64,000 bases of DNA, taken from assembly GCA_963732005.1 (NCBI GenBank), contig CAVSXT010000003.1, positions 434,001 to 498,000 on the forward strand, written 5' to 3'. A model generated the notes under the pieces. That model made no database searches. It was not told the DNA's origin and was given only the letters and a program-made list of their open reading frames with translations. Of the stretch, positions 51,961 to 60,625 are shown one piece after another (the first letter of the stretch is position 1; each line of letters starts with the position of its first letter). Source of the stretch: JASLEW01 sp963732005 (GTDB lineage: Bacteria > Acidobacteriota > Thermoanaerobaculia > Multivoradales > UBA5704). The position numbers were made by a program, and so were the translations under genes.

Positions 51961-53133
51961 TCAGCGCGCCCTGTCCGCCTCGACGGGATCGCGGTAGCCG
52001 TAGACCTTGCCGGCCCAGTTGCGCAGCTGCCAGACGCCATGGTCGTGGTCGACGACGGTGTCGGTCTGGACCGGTATCTTGCCGCCGCCGCCCGGCGCGT
52101 CGACGACGTAGGTGGGCACGGCGTAACCGGTGGTGTGGCCGCGCAGCTGATCCATCAGCTCGAGCCCCTTGGCCACCGAGGTCCGCAGGTGCCCGGTGCC
52201 GAGCACCGGATCGCACTGGTACAGGTAGTAAGGCCGGATGCGCAGCTTGAGCAGGCCGTGGAACAGCTCGCGCAACGCCGGCGCCGAATCGTTGATGCCT
52301 TTGAGCAGCACCGTCTGGCAGCCGAGCGGGATGCCGCCGTCGGCCAGCAGGTCGGCCGCCTGCGCCACCTCCGGCGTCAGCTCCCGGGCATGGCAGAAGT
52401 GCACCGACAGCCACACCCGGTGCTTGCGTAGCACCGCCACCAGCTCCGGCGTGATGCGCTGCGGCAGGAAGCATGGGATGCGCGTGCCGATGCGCAGGAA
52501 CTCGAGATGCTCGATGGCGCGCAGCCGGCCCAGCAGCTTGTCGAGCGTCGCGTCCGACATCAGCAGCGGATCGCCACCCGAGAGCAGGACGTCGCGCACC
52601 TCGTGGTGCGCCTGCAGATAGCCGAGCACGGCTTCGACGCGGCGGCCGAGCGGCTCGAGCTCCCCCTGGCTGACCAGCCGGCTGCGGGTGCAGTACCGGC
52701 AGTAGGCGGCGCAGGTGTCGAGCACCAGGAACAGCACGCGATCGGGATAGCGGTGCACCAAGCCCTCGACGACGCTGGAACCGTCCTCGTCCAGGGGATC
52801 GGTCATGTCGCCCGGGGACACCACCAGCTCGCCTTCCACCGGCACCACCTGGCGGCGGATCGGGCAAGCAGGGTCCTCGGGATCGATCAAGGCCGCGAAG
52901 TACGGCGTCACGGCGACCGAGAACTTCTCGCTCGCCAGCGTCAGCCCTCGCCGCTCCGTCTCGGTGAGCCGCAGCAGGCGCTCGAACTGATCGAGGCGGG
53001 TCAGGCGGTGGCGCATCTGCCACCGCCAATCCGACCAGGCGGCGGGATCGTAGCCGTCGTTGACGACGGCGCAGATCTCCTCGCGTCTGGCGGTCAGCGG
53101 TTCCACAACCGAGGCGAACGCCTCTTGCTTCAT
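51961..53133 (-). CDS. kamA: KamA-type radical SAM aminomutase (lysine 2,3-aminomutase family)
   Basis: The 390-residue protein has the [4Fe-4S]/SAM motif CAAYCRYC in LDTCAAYCRYCTRSRLV (about residues 135-150), the strand GGDPLLMSD and the PLP-binding Lys motif APGGGGKIP near residue 335, in PTYVVDAPGGGGKIPV. These are the hallmarks of lysine 2,3-aminomutase, which moves the amino group of L-Lys to give beta-Lys; EpmB and Glu/Arg variants share them, so the substrate is not certain. The ATG at 53133 follows GGAGG with suitable spacing. It heads a tightly coupled operon with two ATP-grasp ligases, which points to incorporation of a beta-amino acid into a peptide-like product rather than Lys catabolism; no EF-P or Lys degradation gene is near. 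Confidence 0.9.
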   Translation of the reverse strand: MKQEAFASVVEPLTARREEICAVVNDGYDPAAWSDWRWQMRHRLTRLDQFERLLRLTETERRGLTLASEKFSVAVTPYFAALIDPEDPACPIRRQVVPVEGELVVSPGDMTDPLDEDGSSVVEGLVHRYPDRVLFLVLDTCAAYCRYCTRSRLVSQGELEPLGRRVEAVLGYLQAHHEVRDVLLSGGDPLLMSDATLDKLLGRLRAIEHLEFLRIGTRIPCFLPQRITPELVAVLRKHRVWLSVHFCHARELTPEVAQAADLLADGGIPLGCQTVLLKGINDSAPALRELFHGLLKLRIRPYYLYQCDPVLGTGHLRTSVAKGLELMDQLRGHTTGYAVPTYVVDAPGGGGKIPVQTDTVVDHDHGVWQLRNWAGKVYGYRDPVEADRAR

Positions 53134-53293
53134 CGGCGGAGTCCTCCGTTCTCGACAGGGGTGAATCGTTTGCAGGATGGGCAAGGCCCGGCGAGGCCGT
53201 GGCGGCCCCGCCTGGTTCGAGACTGCGACCCGGATCGGCGATCGACCGGCGGCGGTTCCCCGGGTCTCCCGGGGGGCTCCGAGCGCATGGCGA

Positions 53294-53491
53294 TCAGTGC
53301 GCGGGCGAGACGAGCGTCAGCCGCCGCCGCAGGCTACCGGGGACTACGCTGGGATTTGCGGCAGGGGGTGGAAGGAAGGTGGGAGGAAGGACAGCGGAGG
53401 AGACGGGGATGATCCCCACAGGTCGCCAGACGTCCGCGAAGGCGACGCTGTCGCCGGTACTCGGAGGTTGGTCGGGCGCCATCTCGTCCAT
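53294..53491 (-). CDS. Possible small leaderless ORF upstream of kamA
   Basis: A 65-residue frame starts at an ATG (MDEMAPDQPPSTGDS) only seven bases downstream of a good promoter -10, so its transcript would be leaderless or nearly so. The sequence is Pro-rich (VLPPTFLPPPAANP) and ends in a basic stretch (LRRRLTLVSPAH). I do not recognise it. It could be a leader peptide, a small protein, or a chance frame; codon usage is not decisive. It lies between the promoter and kamA on the same strand. Confidence 0.3.
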   Translation of the reverse strand: MDEMAPDQPPSTGDSVAFADVWRPVGIIPVSSAVLPPTFLPPPAANPSVVPGSLRRRLTLVSPAH

Positions 53492-53498
53492 ACCTGAA

Positions 53499-53526
53499 AG
53501 CGTATCGGACTTCTCGCCGGTGTCAA
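53499..53526 (-). promoter_or_regulatory. Promoter upstream of the kamA operon
   Basis: On the minus strand a perfect -35 TTGACA (53521-53526) is followed after 16 bases by TACGCT (53499-53504). It is the best promoter in the 545-base gap between livM and kamA and points toward kamA, about 370 bases upstream of its start. The long leader leaves room for regulation. I see no riboswitch I can name. Confidence 0.55.
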
Positions 53527-53678
53527 GAGGAAGTCGCGAGGAAATTTCCCTGATGGCGGCGCTCATGCCCAGAGCGCAGTGCAATATGAGAGCCGGCCGG
53601 CCCGGCGACGGCCTTCGCCTCCCGGCGCGAGCCGCCGCCGGCGGCGGGTGCGGCGATGCGGCAGGGCGGCGGCGGCGG

Positions 53679-54725
53679 TCAATGAGAGAACGGGTAGAGC
53701 CGCCAATAGGTCTTGATCTTTTGCCAGCGCGCCGCCAGGCCGTCGGGCTCGAAAATCAGGAACAGCACGATGGCGAGGCCGAAGGCTCCCAGCTTCAGCG
53801 AGGCGAGCAGGCCGGCCATGCCGGGAAAGACGTCGCTCAGCCTGGAGGTGCCGAGGCGCAGCAACTCGGGCAGGACGGTGATGAAGATCGCGCCCAGGAT
53901 CGCGCCCAGCACGCTGCCCATGCCGCCGATGATGATCATCGCCAGCGCATCGATGGCCAGGCTGATCGGGAAATTCTCCGGGCTGATGTACTTGGCCTGG
54001 TAGGCCAGCAGCGAGCCCGCGACCCCGACGTAGAAGGAGCTGACGCCGAAGGAGAGCAGCTTGTACTTGAACAGGTTGACGCCCATGACCTCCGCCGAGA
54101 CGTCCTGGTCGCGGATGGCGACGAACGCCTTGCCGACCTTGGTGCGGACGAGGTTCTTGGCGAAGAGCACCAGCAGGCAGGTCAGCGGGAAGATCAGGTA
54201 GAACAGCTTGGCGTCGGAATCGAGAGCGCGGCCGAAGAGCCCGGCCGCGGGCACGCTCAGGCCGTTGACGCCGCCGGTGACCGCGTGCCAGTGGGTGACC
54301 ACGAACTCGACGATGAAATGCGCCGCCAGGGTGGCCATCGCCAGGTAGAGCCCCTTGAGACGCAGCGAGGGAACGCCGAAGATCATGCCGGCCACCGCGG
54401 CCAGGGCGCCGGCGAGTGGGATCACCGCTGCCAGCGGCAATCCCAGATGGCCGTCCAGGTAGGCGGTGGCGTAGGCGCCGACCGCCATGAAGGCGGCGTT
54501 GCCCAGCGAGATCTGGCCGGTGAAGCCGGTCAGGATGTTGAGCCCCAGGGCGGCGATGACGGCGATGCCGATGCGGTTGGCCACGTCCATCCAGTAGCCG
54601 CTGGCGAACGCCGGCACGGCGAGCAGCGCCAGCAGCAGCAGTCCCAGGCCCCAGCGTGCGAAGCCGGAGTCGAAGATCGCCATGTCGTCGGCGTAGGACG
54701 TCTTGAAGTCGCCGCACCGCATCAT
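53679..54725 (-). CDS. livM: Branched-chain-type ABC transporter permease LivM
   Basis: The 348-residue inner-membrane protein has about ten helices and the LivM pattern: GLNILTGFTGQISLGNAAFMAVGAY seen as ILTGFTGQISLGNAAFMAVG (about residues 65-85), SLRLKGLYLAMATLA, VRTKVGKAFVAIRDQDVSAEVMG split as GKAFVAIRDQDVSAEVMG (the EAA-like loop that contacts the ATPases) and AMIIIGGMGSVLGAILGAIF. It pairs with LivH to form the channel. It is the last gene of the operon, 40 bases after livH. No terminator was found after its stop. Confidence 0.92.
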   Translation of the reverse strand: MMRCGDFKTSYADDMAIFDSGFARWGLGLLLLALLAVPAFASGYWMDVANRIGIAVIAALGLNILTGFTGQISLGNAAFMAVGAYATAYLDGHLGLPLAAVIPLAGALAAVAGMIFGVPSLRLKGLYLAMATLAAHFIVEFVVTHWHAVTGGVNGLSVPAAGLFGRALDSDAKLFYLIFPLTCLLVLFAKNLVRTKVGKAFVAIRDQDVSAEVMGVNLFKYKLLSFGVSSFYVGVAGSLLAYQAKYISPENFPISLAIDALAMIIIGGMGSVLGAILGAIFITVLPELLRLGTSRLSDVFPGMAGLLASLKLGAFGLAIVLFLIFEPDGLAARWQKIKTYWRLYPFSH

Positions 54726-54765
54726 CGCCGGCAGCCCTCCTCTCGCACCGCCGCCGCGGCGCGCA

Positions 54766-55653
54766 TCAGACGCGCTCGATCCGTACCTTGCCGAACAGCC
54801 CGTAAGGCTTGATCATCAGGATCGCCACCAGGATGACGAAGGGCGCCACCTCCTTGACGCCGCCGCCGCAGAGCGGATCGAGGTAGCCACCCGCCAGGTT
54901 CTCCAGCACGCCGATCAACAGGCCGCCGGCGATGGCGCCCGGGACGCTGTCCAGCCCGCCCAGGATCACCACCGGCAGCACCTTGAGGCCGATCAGCGCC
55001 AGCGACTGGTCGACGCCGGTGCGCACCGCCCCCAGCAGGATGCCGCCGACGGCCGACACCACCGCCGCGATCGCCCAGGCCAGCGCGAACATGCGCCGCA
55101 CCGAGATGCCCATGGACAGCGCCACCTGCTGCGAAAACGCCGTGGCGCGCATGGCGATGCCGATTCGGGAGTACTTGAAGAACAGGCTGAAGGCGAGCAG
55201 CAGCACGACGACGCAGCCGAGGCTCCAGGCATACGCCCGCGACACCGGCACCTGGCCGAGCATCAGCGGCGCGCTGGGAAAGACCTCCGGGAACGGCCGG
55301 GTGTCGGTGCCCCAGATGCCCTGCACCACCGCCCGCAGGATGCTCGAGAGGCCCAGCGTCACCATGATCACCGAGATCACCGGTTCGCCGACCAGCGGCC
55401 GCAGGATCAGGCGTTCGATCGCCAGGCCGAGGACGGCCGCGAGCGCCAGCGTCAACAGCACGGCGGCGTAGAACGGGAGGTGAAACCGGGTCAACAGCAC
55501 CAGGCTGCCGTAGGCGCCGAGCAGCAGGAACTCGCCCTGGGCGAAGTTGAGCACGCTGGTGGCCTTGTAGATGATCACGAAGCCCATCGCCACCAGCGCG
55601 TAGATGCTGCCCACCACCAGGCCATTGATCGTCAGCTGCAGGAAGAAGCTCAT
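54766..55653 (-). CDS. livH: Branched-chain-type ABC transporter permease LivH
   Basis: The 295-residue permease shows the LivH hallmarks: LTINGLVVGSIYALVAMGF, SVLNFAQGEFLLLGAYGS, FKYSRIGIAMRATAFSQQVA (coupling loop to the ATPase) and LPVVILGGLDSVPGAIAGGL. It forms the membrane channel with LivM. Its ATG overlaps the TGA of the upstream acyl-CoA synthetase (ATGA at 55650-55653), so transporter and enzyme are translationally coupled, linking uptake to CoA activation. Confidence 0.92.
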   Translation of the reverse strand: MSFFLQLTINGLVVGSIYALVAMGFVIIYKATSVLNFAQGEFLLLGAYGSLVLLTRFHLPFYAAVLLTLALAAVLGLAIERLILRPLVGEPVISVIMVTLGLSSILRAVVQGIWGTDTRPFPEVFPSAPLMLGQVPVSRAYAWSLGCVVVLLLAFSLFFKYSRIGIAMRATAFSQQVALSMGISVRRMFALAWAIAAVVSAVGGILLGAVRTGVDQSLALIGLKVLPVVILGGLDSVPGAIAGGLLIGVLENLAGGYLDPLCGGGVKEVAPFVILVAILMIKPYGLFGKVRIERV

Positions 55654-57623
55654 GATCGGTTTCCGCCGCCGCCGGTGCCGCCGGCCGTCGCCGCCAGCTC
55701 ACGGACCTGCAGTGTCGTCCTGATGCGCGCCGTCTTGCCGTCTTGGTAGCGGATCTCGGCGTCGATCGGCACCTGGCGCGCGCCGGCGTAGAGCGCGCCG
55801 ATCACCTCCTGGTAGCGCTCCTCGACGAAGGCGCGCCGCACCTTGCGGGTGCGCGTCAGCTCTTCGTCGTCGGCGTCGAGCTCCTTGTACAGCAGCACGA
55901 ACTTCCTGATCCGCGCCGCCGCCGGCAGGGTCTCGTTGACCTTCTCCACCTCACCCTGCAGCAGCGCGTAGACCTCGTCCTTGGCGGCCAGGTCGGTGTA
56001 GGTGGTGTAGCCGAGCTGGTGCCGCTCCGCCCATTTGCCGACGATGCCCAGGTCGATGCACAGCATCGCCGCGAGATAGGGCCGGTCCTTGCCGGTGACC
56101 ACGGCTTCCTTGACGTAGGGCGAGAACTTGAGCCGGTTCTCGAGGTATTGGGGCGAGAAGCTGGCGCCGCCGGCGAGCCGCATGACGTCCTGCAGGCGGT
56201 CGATGACCACCAGGTGGCCGTCGTCGGTCAGGTAGCCGGCATCGCCCGAGTGCAGCCAGCCGCCGGCCAGCGTCTCGCGGGTGGCGGCCTCGTTCTTGTA
56301 GTAGCCGGCGAACACCGACGGGCTGCGCGACAGGATCTCGCCCTGCTCGGAGATGGCGATCTCGGTCCCCGGGATGGGCCGGCCGACGGTGTGGAAGCGG
56401 ACGTCGCCGTCGGCGTGGATGCAGGAGATGCCGCTGATCTCGGTCTGGCCGTAGATCTGCTTGAGCGGCACGCCGAGCGCGTGGAAGAAGCGGAACACGT
56501 CCGGGCCGAGGGCGGCGCCGCCGGTCGAGCAGCTGCGGATGTTGGTGAGGCCGAGCCGGTCCTTGAGCGCCCGGAAGAGCAGCCAGTGGGCGAGCCGCCA
56601 GGCGGCCCGCCATCGCCGCGGCACCGGCAACCGCTGGAAGCGGAGGTCGGCGACCCGGTAGCCCACCGGCATGCACAGCTCGTACAGCAGGCGCTTGGCG
56701 CGGGTGGTGTCCATGATCTTCACCTGCACCATGGAGTTGAGGTTCTCCCAGATCCGCGGCGGCGCGAACATGATGTGCGGCCCGATCTCGCGGATGTCCT
56801 GCATCACGGTCGCCGGCTCTTCGGGGAAGTTGACGGTGAAGCCGAGCGCCAGGCTGCCGGCGAGCGCCATCATCTGCTCGCCGATCCACGCCAGCGGCAG
56901 GAAGGAGACGAACTCGTCTGCCGGCAGCTTGGCGTCGACCTGATCGAGGCTCGCCGCCATGGCCAGCAGGTTGCGATAGGTCAGCATCGCGCCCTTGGGG
57001 AAGCCGGTGGTCCCCGAGGTGTAGCAGAGGATCGCCACGTCGTCGCCGCGGCCGGCGCCGACGCTCTCGGCCCACAGCTGCGGCCGGCGGCGCCCGAGCG
57101 CGCGCCCTCTCTCCTCCACCTCGGCGAAGCCGATCAGCGCCGGATGCCGGTAGTGGCGCATGCCGCGCGGATCGCTGTAGATGACGTGCCTGACCTTCGG
57201 CAGCCGCTCGATAACCTCGAGGATCTTGTCCACCTGCTCCTGGTCCTCGGCCGCCACGAACGCCGCGTCCGCGTGGTCGATGACGTAGGCCACCTCGGCG
57301 AGGTTGGAATCCTGGTAGATGCCGACCGAGATGCCGCCGGCGCCCTGCGCGCCGAGCTCGGCGTAGACCCACTCCGGGCGGTTGTCGCCGATGATCGCGA
57401 CCGTGTCGCCGCGCCGCATGCCGAGGTCGATCAGGCCCAGCCCGAAATCGCGCACATGGTCGTGGTACTGCCGCCAGCTGGTGGCCTGCCAGATGCCGAG
57501 ATCCTTCTCGCGCAGCGCCGTGCGGTCGCCGAGCCGGGCGGCGGCCGCGGCCAGCAGCTTGGGGAAGGTGTCCAGGTCCGGCGCCGGGCGCTCCGGCGCG
57601 GCGGGATGGTCGACCGGCAACAA
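55650..57623 (-). CDS. Long-chain-type acyl-CoA synthetase (AMP-binding)
   Basis: The 657-residue ANL enzyme activates a carboxylic acid with ATP and CoA. It has the P-loop ILCYTSGTTGFPKGAM (near residue 205), LPLAWIGEQ, the acyl-site motif IYGQTEISGISC, the hinge HSGDAGYLTDDGHLVVIDRL and the A10-like region DRPYLAAM followed by a long C-terminal extension. These features match FadD15/FACS-type enzymes encoded inside Liv-type operons. The TTG at 57623 is used since it lies one base after the livG stop; the open frame begins upstream, inside livG. The substrate may be a fatty or aromatic acid. Confidence 0.87.
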   Translation of the reverse strand: MLPVDHPAAPERPAPDLDTFPKLLAAAAARLGDRTALREKDLGIWQATSWRQYHDHVRDFGLGLIDLGMRRGDTVAIIGDNRPEWVYAELGAQGAGGISVGIYQDSNLAEVAYVIDHADAAFVAAEDQEQVDKILEVIERLPKVRHVIYSDPRGMRHYRHPALIGFAEVEERGRALGRRRPQLWAESVGAGRGDDVAILCYTSGTTGFPKGAMLTYRNLLAMAASLDQVDAKLPADEFVSFLPLAWIGEQMMALAGSLALGFTVNFPEEPATVMQDIREIGPHIMFAPPRIWENLNSMVQVKIMDTTRAKRLLYELCMPVGYRVADLRFQRLPVPRRWRAAWRLAHWLLFRALKDRLGLTNIRSCSTGGAALGPDVFRFFHALGVPLKQIYGQTEISGISCIHADGDVRFHTVGRPIPGTEIAISEQGEILSRSPSVFAGYYKNEAATRETLAGGWLHSGDAGYLTDDGHLVVIDRLQDVMRLAGGASFSPQYLENRLKFSPYVKEAVVTGKDRPYLAAMLCIDLGIVGKWAERHQLGYTTYTDLAAKDEVYALLQGEVEKVNETLPAAARIRKFVLLYKELDADDEELTRTRKVRRAFVEERYQEVIGALYAGARQVPIDAEIRYQDGKTARIRTTLQVRELAATAGGTGGGGNRS

Positions 57624-57624
57624 G

Positions 57625-58431
57625 CTACGCCCCCCTGGCGAGGTCCGGCGACGGGTCCGCGGCGTCTTCCTGCCCGAGGTAGGCATGCTGCACGTGAGGA
57701 TCGCGCTTCACCTCCTCCGGCGTGCCGTCGCCGATCTTGCGGCCGAAGTTGAGCACCACGACCCGGTGCGAGACGTCCATCACCACGCCCATGTCGTGCT
57801 CGATCATCACCACCGTCGTGCCGCGGTCCTCGTTGGCGTCGATGACGAAGCGCGCCATGTCCTCCTTCTCCTCGGCGTTCATCCCGGCCATCGGCTCGTC
57901 GAGCAGCAGCACCTTTGGTTCCAGCGCCAGCGCCCGCGCCAGCTCCACCCGCTTCTGCAAGCCGTAGGCGAGCGTGCCCACGAGCTGCTTGCGGATGTCC
58001 TGGATCTCGAGGAAGTCGATGATCTCCTCCACCACCAGGCGCTGCGCCACCTCCTCTCTCCGGCCCGGGCCCCAGTAGATGCCGCCCCGCCAGATGCCGC
58101 AGCGCTGGCGGGTGTGGCGCCCGATCAGCAGATTGTCCAGCACCGTCATGCCCTTGAACAGCGCGATGTTCTGGAAGGTGCGCGCCAGGCCCAGGCGGGC
58201 GCGGACGTGCGGCGACAGCCGGGTGACGTCCGCGCCGGCCAGCAGGATGCGGCCCTGCTGCGGCCGGACGACGCCGCTGACGGCGTTGAGCAGGCTGGTC
58301 TTGCCGGCGCCGTTGGGGCCGATAATGGCGTGGATGGCGCCGCTCTCGACCGCGAAGCTCACGTCCTGCAGGGCGGTGACGCCGCCGAAGCGCAACGTCA
58401 GGTTGCAGACTTCGAGCAGCGGCGCGGCCAT
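57625..58431 (-). CDS. livG: Branched-chain-type ABC transporter ATPase LivG
   Basis: The 268-residue ATPase has Walker A GPNGAGKTSLLNAVSG (about residues 38-53), the LivG-specific ARLGLARTFQNIALFKGMTV, a signature region in which the canonical LSGG is replaced by LAYGLQKRVELARALA, Walker B KVLLLDEPMAGM and the H-loop MIEHDMGVVM. AYGxQ is the usual LivG version of the signature. It powers uptake through LivH/LivM together with LivF. It follows the PaaK-like gene by two bases. Confidence 0.93.
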   Translation of the reverse strand: MAAPLLEVCNLTLRFGGVTALQDVSFAVESGAIHAIIGPNGAGKTSLLNAVSGVVRPQQGRILLAGADVTRLSPHVRARLGLARTFQNIALFKGMTVLDNLLIGRHTRQRCGIWRGGIYWGPGRREEVAQRLVVEEIIDFLEIQDIRKQLVGTLAYGLQKRVELARALALEPKVLLLDEPMAGMNAEEKEDMARFVIDANEDRGTTVVMIEHDMGVVMDVSHRVVVLNFGRKIGDGTPEEVKRDPHVQHAYLGQEDAADPSPDLARGA

Positions 58432-58433
58432 GG

Positions 58434-59705
58434 CTATTCCCAGGTCCGCCGGTCGTCGATTTTCTTCGCCGCCGCCGGAATGGTCCCGGCAGGCACGATC
58501 TCCACCTCGCCGCGCACCATGAGCCGCTCGCGCAGCGCCGCGGCGAGGCGCTCCGCCAGCCCCTCCTCGGCCGGTGCGCCGGCGACCAGCTCCACCAGAT
58601 AGCGCAGCTGGTCCTGGTGCGCCGCGCGGGTCACCACCGCCTGCAGCCTGGCCACCTCGGGGAAGCCCCTGGCGACCTCACCCATCTGGCCGGCGTGCAC
58701 GAACATCCCCCTGACCTTGACCGCGTCGCCGACCCGTCCCAGGATGCCCGCGAGCCGCGGCGCGGTGCGGCCGCAGGGGCACTGACGGTCTGCCAGGAAG
58801 GTGCTGAGGTCGCCGGTGGCGAAGCGGATCAGGGGATAGGTCTCGTCGAAGACCGTCGCCACCACCTCTCCCGGCTCGCCCGGCGCCGCCGGCTCGCGGG
58901 TCGCGGGGTCGAGGATCTCCACGATCGCCTCGGGATGCAGGTGCAGGCCCTGCTTTTGCGGGCACTCGTAGGCCAGCAAGCCGGCGTCGGCGGTGCCGTA
59001 GCCCTGCAGCACGCGGAGGCCGTGAGCGGTCTCCAACTCGTGGCGCAGCGACTCCGGCAGCATCTCGGCGGTGACGAAGGCCACCTCGAGCCGCAACGGC
59101 ACGCCCGCCGCGGCCGCCTGCGCGAGGATGGCGTGGAGGAAGCTCGGCGTGCCGACGTAGCCGGTGGCGCCGAGGTGGGCCGCGATCCGCGCCTGTTGCT
59201 CGACATGGCCGGGCCCGGTGGGCACCACCACGCAGCCCAGGGCGCGCAGTGCGTCGTCGAACATGAAGCCGGCGGGCGTCAGGTGATAGGCGAAGGTGTT
59301 GAGCACGACGTCGCCGGCGCGGAACCCGGCCGCCGCCAGCGCTGGCCGAAAGCGCCAGTGGTCCCGTCCCTGCCCCTGGGGATCGAAGATGTTGCCCGGC
59401 GAGGCGAAGATGCGCTGCAGGCTCGCGACCGGCACTGCCTCCAGGCCGCCGAACGGCGGCTCCGCGGCCTGCAGCGCCGGCAGCTCCGCCTTGGCGATGA
59501 CCGGCAGCCGCGCCAGGTCGCCCAGGTGTTGCACGTCGTGCGGCGTCAGGCCGGCGGCCGCCATGGCGCGGCGGAAGCGCGGCGCGTGCGCGAAGGCATG
59601 GGCAACCGTCCGGCACAGCCGGTGCTCCAGGTAGGCGAGCCGGTCCGCCGGCGCCGGCGATTCCAGCTCCGCGTCGAGGATGGTGCCGGGGCGCGGCAAG
59701 GGCAT
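58434..59705 (-). CDS. PaaK-like phenylacetate-CoA ligase family protein
   Basis: The 423-residue protein belongs to the ANL superfamily but lacks the classic Ser/Thr/Gly P-loop of FadD enzymes, as PaaK relatives often do. It shows YHLTPAGFMFDDALRALG, GTPSFLHAILAQAAA, the adenylate motif LQGYGTADAGLLAYEC, PLIRFATGDLSTFL, a Cys-pair segment CPCGRTAPRLAGILGR and VKVRGMFVHAGQM (hinge). These match phenylacetate-CoA ligases that activate aromatic acids. Its place within the Liv operon, next to a second CoA ligase, suggests activation of an imported aromatic or related acid. The ATG at 59705 starts 65 bases after livF. Confidence 0.85.
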   Translation of the reverse strand: MPLPRPGTILDAELESPAPADRLAYLEHRLCRTVAHAFAHAPRFRRAMAAAGLTPHDVQHLGDLARLPVIAKAELPALQAAEPPFGGLEAVPVASLQRIFASPGNIFDPQGQGRDHWRFRPALAAAGFRAGDVVLNTFAYHLTPAGFMFDDALRALGCVVVPTGPGHVEQQARIAAHLGATGYVGTPSFLHAILAQAAAAGVPLRLEVAFVTAEMLPESLRHELETAHGLRVLQGYGTADAGLLAYECPQKQGLHLHPEAIVEILDPATREPAAPGEPGEVVATVFDETYPLIRFATGDLSTFLADRQCPCGRTAPRLAGILGRVGDAVKVRGMFVHAGQMGEVARGFPEVARLQAVVTRAAHQDQLRYLVELVAGAPAEEGLAERLAAALRERLMVRGEVEIVPAGTIPAAAKKIDDRRTWE

Positions 59706-59770
59706 CGCGTGGACCTCAATTCAGGCTCGGCGCGGGCGCCGCGCGGCGCCCGGCCGGCGGCGGGCGGGCC

Positions 59771-60565
59771 TCACGACAGCCAGCGCTTGCGCCGCTTGTA
59801 GAACTTGAGGTCGCGATAGCTTCGCCGATCGCCGCCGGCGGCGCCGCCCAGGTAGAAGCGCTTCACGTCCTCGTTGGCCTCGAGCTTGCCGGCGTCGCCG
59901 TCGAGCACGACGCGGCCGTTCTCCATGACGTAGCCGAAGTCGGCGATCGCCAACGCCAGGTTGGCGTTCTGCTCGACCAGCAGGATCGTGGTCTTCTCCT
60001 GCCGGTTGATGTTGCGGATGATGGCGAAGATGTCCTTGACCAGCAGGGGCGCCAGGCCGAGCGACGGCTCGTCGAGCAGCATCAGCCGGGGGCGGGCCAT
60101 GAGCGCGCGGCTGATGGCCAGCATCTGCTGCTCGCCGCCGGAGAGATAGCCGGCCAGCTGGCGGCGGCGCTCGCGGAGGCGGGGGAAGTAGTCGAACGCC
60201 AGCGTGTGGTCGCGCTTGATGCCGGCCCTGTCGCCGCGGGTGAAGGCGCCCATCAGGATGTTCTCATCGACGGTCAGGTCCTCGAAGACCCGCCGCCCCT
60301 CCATCACCTGGAAGATGCCGGCGCGGACGATGGCCTCGGGCTCCTCGCGGTCGATGCGCCGACCCAGGAAGCGGATGGAGCCGTCGGTGACCTCGCCTTC
60401 CTCCGCTTTCAGCAGGCCCGAGATGGCCTTGAGCAGGGTGCTCTTGCCGGCGCCGTTGGGCCCCAGCAGGGCCACCAGCTGCCCCTCCCGCACCACCAGG
60501 GAGATGCCCTTGAGCACCAGGATGGCGCGGTCGTAGATGACCTCGACGTTGTCGACCTCGAGCAT
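59771..60565 (-). CDS. livF: Branched-chain-type ABC transporter ATPase LivF
   Basis: The 264-residue ATPase has Walker A GPNGAGKSTLLKAISG, the Q-loop, IFQVMEGRRVFEDLTVDENI (the LivF-specific EGRxxFxxLTVxEN block), signature YLSGGEQQMLAISRALM, Walker B LMLLDEPSLGLAP and LVEQNANLALAIADFGYVM. It forms a heterodimer with LivG. A basic C-terminal extension (YRDLKFYKRRKRW) goes a little beyond usual LivF length. It lies 60 bases after livK. Confidence 0.93.
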   Translation of the reverse strand: MLEVDNVEVIYDRAILVLKGISLVVREGQLVALLGPNGAGKSTLLKAISGLLKAEEGEVTDGSIRFLGRRIDREEPEAIVRAGIFQVMEGRRVFEDLTVDENILMGAFTRGDRAGIKRDHTLAFDYFPRLRERRRQLAGYLSGGEQQMLAISRALMARPRLMLLDEPSLGLAPLLVKDIFAIIRNINRQEKTTILLVEQNANLALAIADFGYVMENGRVVLDGDAGKLEANEDVKRFYLGGAAGGDRRSYRDLKFYKRRKRWLS

Positions 60566-60625
60566 GCCGGGGCTGCCATCGGCTGCGCGGTCCGCAGCGG
60601 CCGGGCCGCCCGCGGCCGGCGGGCG

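Noticed and set aside
53199..54812. Plus-strand 537-residue frame opposite livM
   Set aside because: Shadow of livM and of its downstream gap; composition is unlike a protein.
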